A DNA stretch of 64,000 bases from Rhynochetos jubatus (Eukaryota > Chordata > Aves > Eurypygiformes > Rhynochetidae): NCBI GenBank assembly GCA_027574665.1, contig CM050648.1, positions 46,105,200 through 46,169,199 on the forward strand, given 5' to 3'. The position numbers and the translations under genes are program-made. Under the pieces are notes generated by a model. It searched no databases and was not told the DNA's origin. It was given only the letters and a program-made list of their open reading frames with translations. This document shows positions 61,438 to 64,000 of the stretch, one piece after another. How positions within the stretch are numbered: position 1 is the first letter of the stretch; the number at the start of each line of letters is the position of its first letter.

Positions 61438-64000
61438 GCAACATCTTGCAACCCCATTCGTTACCCAACTGCTGGAAAATGAAGTATCATAAATATTTCA
61501 TTGATTTTCAGGAACCTAAAGCATGAGGCATGGCACTGAAGTTCAGAGACCAGGGAGGAGGGGAGAGGGAAAGGTGAGAGGTGTTTTCAGCGCTAACCTT
61601 ATGTGAGCGGTTTGTTCCATCCATGCTTAGAGATTTAAGGCCTAGTCATAGCAATACTACTAAAATCCTGGATGAAAATATTCCTTCTGAAAAATTTAAT
61701 TAAGTACACTGCATATAATTTAATGTGAGCCAAAATCAAAGCAACAAAAGCCACTCTGCAGTAAAAAAACTGAAAATGCTTAAGACTTCTTGAAAGCACA
61801 ACATACCCGACTATATACTGTGAATCACAAATCACTGCCAGCAGCAGAAAGTATTTTAATACCCTACTGATTCTGGAATTTGGAATAGGTTCTACTTAAA
61901 ATTTTATAAGGAAGAAACAATTTCAGTAATTCCCCTTTGTAAAAATGAATTTTCACAGGCAGGCAAGTCTTGGGTTAACTAGCTCCAAGACCGCAGATCC
62001 TGCCTCAGAGAGAACATTTTTAGAAATGAGATATAAAGGAACATTTAATAACTCTTCCCTTGCAAGCTTAAAAATAAAACACCTGAATTCCTGCTTCCTT
62101 TCAAGATGCTAAAACAAGCCTTCAAACAGTTACTTGAGACAGTGTTTCATGCTACAACCCATCCTTCCCTCCAATTAATTTTCTGTCTGTCCTTGGCAAT
62201 TGTTACAGGAAGTTCAAAAAGAGACTGTCCTGGGTATTCATCCCCTATGGAAAATAGGATCCCTCTCAACTCTACAACTCTTGTTACACTTTTTACGTTA
62301 CTGGACACAGAAAGGACACCCAGCTCCCAGCCTCTGTGCCCCAAAGTCTTGCCCAGGCGAGACTTTCCTCCTTCCACACCATGCCCACCCTGCTCTCCAA
62401 GCACACCCAGGACAGGAGTTGCTACGTGATCCAAAACATCCTCAACAATGGATACTGCCCTATGTCCTGGCAACTGAACAGATACTGAACAGTCCTGGCA
62501 ACTCAGTACCACCATCAGCCTACACCAGGTATGTCTTTCCCCACCAGTAAAATCTTACTTGTATGCAAAACGGTGTTTTAAAGCTGTTTCCAGCATGGCA
62601 GTAGGTTTCCAGCTGAGGGTAGATCCTTCGTGCTGAAATACTGCAGAGGATTCTCCTGATCGCCTGCATTGATCCAAGGGGCATCCACCTGCCTGTCTGC
62701 AGGGCCTGGGGCGGTGAGGACAGCTGGAGACTGCTGTGGGTTTGCCCTGGCTTATCGCTGCCAACCGAGCAGGATCTGGCCCGAAAGGAAGGGAACAAAC
62801 TAGGCTGTGATCCAACTGTTTTGAAATCTCAGCTAGGAAATCTCCTCCGTTAACGGCAGGAGAGGAGGACAGGGTCAAGGCAAGGTGAGAACTGCGGCAT
62901 ATCTACCCAGGAGAGTGATGGAGGAACAGCCACGGCACAGTCCTGCCGGCCCCACCGGGATGGATCCAGCTTCCAGGCATGCTCAGGGAGCCAACAGACT
63001 GGGAGCAGATTTATGAGGAGGTGGAGATGGTGTCATGTGTATGCTCTGAGGGGATAAACCCCACTACCCTCTTGATTGATAGGCAAGGCAGTAGGCAGTA
63101 AGAAGCTTTCCCGGGCTGAACACGGGTCAGATATGATTTTTCTTAATCACCTATTTTTGTGTTTTAAATGTACTCTGTCAAGAGAAAAGGCTGAGTTACA
63201 AAATCAACCCTTATCTGTGTTTTTCAAAGATGTCAGATTTCTTAACAGAACGCTTAATTTAGCTTTTCACTCTGAATATGCAACTAACCATGTTCCTTTC
63301 ATCCCTTAAGACCAGTTAAGCACAGGTAAGGCTGTGCTAGAGCCCCAAACCCAAAACTTGTGTAGTAGCCTATAAAAATCCTTTTAAGTTGATGTTAAAA
63401 ATGAACAAATAAATTAGTTTCACTTGAAACTGGTTAAGAATTAAACGAAATATATTTATTAAGCCTCGATGCTAAGCCTTACTGCACAACAGCAATAACA
63501 ACAGTAATAATAATAATAAACAGAACAATAAACCTTTGGGTTTACTTGCCATAACTTCAAAGCTACCTGCAAATATTTGGAAAACAAAACTGTCCTGAGA
63601 GTGACAATTGTGGCAGGAGGTACAAAAAGTCCACCTCTTCTGTCTTCCCGGTAATGACTCACTTTGCACTCAACCTTTGGATTTTTCTGGTGCATTAGAA
63701 CAACTATGAAGTGAATCACCTATAGAAGTAGTTTTCTACCAAATTCTCTCATTAATAACTTCTGTTAAATGAAAATGATAGTTCTAGCGTTCTTATATTT
63801 AGTTAATGTGTACCAAATCTTTCCATTGACACACAATGAAGGATGGGACCTGCAGATGGATGTTTTTGATCAATTCCTTTGTTACCTTGCCAGATGTATA
63901 AGGGACCATGTATTGGAGAATGAGGGTACCTAATAAAACACCTTCTAATTCAAGCAATCTGAGGAGGAAACCTGATGTTTAGGAAGTGCTTCTGAACACT
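61438..64000. other. Upstream non-coding region, right edge of window
   Basis: Non-coding sequence without a recognised gene. A short (TAA)5 repeat lies at 63505-63519. Overlapping frames at 62106-62550 (plus) and 62147-62878 (minus) have no resemblance to known proteins. The neighbouring gene expected upstream of DTNA in vertebrates (NOL4) is not visible here. Confidence 0.5.
63505..63519 (+). repeat. (TAA)5 microsatellite
   Basis: Five TAA units in a longer A/T/C-rich low-complexity stretch (about 63484-63530). Confidence 0.9.

Overview
This is nuclear DNA from a bird. Three CR1 LINE copies with typical avian 3' ends and a solo LTR of a familiar avian endogenous-retrovirus type show this, together with AT-rich, intron-dominated, gene-poor sequence. 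No feature points to a bacterium, plasmid or phage.

The only protein-coding gene I can identify is on the minus strand at the left end. Two small, well-formed exons (7232-7299 and 2064-2144) encode the first 49 residues of alpha-dystrobrevin (DTNA), joined by a phase-1 intron of about 5.1 kb. The exon carrying the start codon is 7232-7299. The second ends in a phase-1 donor, so the rest of the gene continues to the left of position 1. The intron between them holds the solo LTR (6353-6929), and the next intron holds a CR1 fragment (714-1255). Both lie antisense to the gene.

Everything from 7300 to 64000 lies upstream of the DTNA start codon. I found no second conserved protein gene there. In mammals DTNA has long 5' untranslated introns and several tissue-selective promoters, so this is most simply read as the 5' untranslated and intronic territory of DTNA. 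The best candidate for a non-coding DTNA exon is 34477-34843 (minus), which has a strong acceptor and a strong donor. Two compact CpG-rich patches (about 58310-58460 and 60640-60815) are possible alternative promoters. Two more CR1 copies (36378-37235 and 44866-45655, both minus) interrupt the region. Several AT-rich stretches with clustered TAATTA-type sites look like candidate conserved regulatory elements, but only alignment can confirm that.

No obviously new biological system is present. The points most worth a second look are the candidate upstream exon and its long upstream reading frame, the two CpG patches, the LTR about 300 bp from the start-codon exon, and a possible downstream alternative start codon at Met12.
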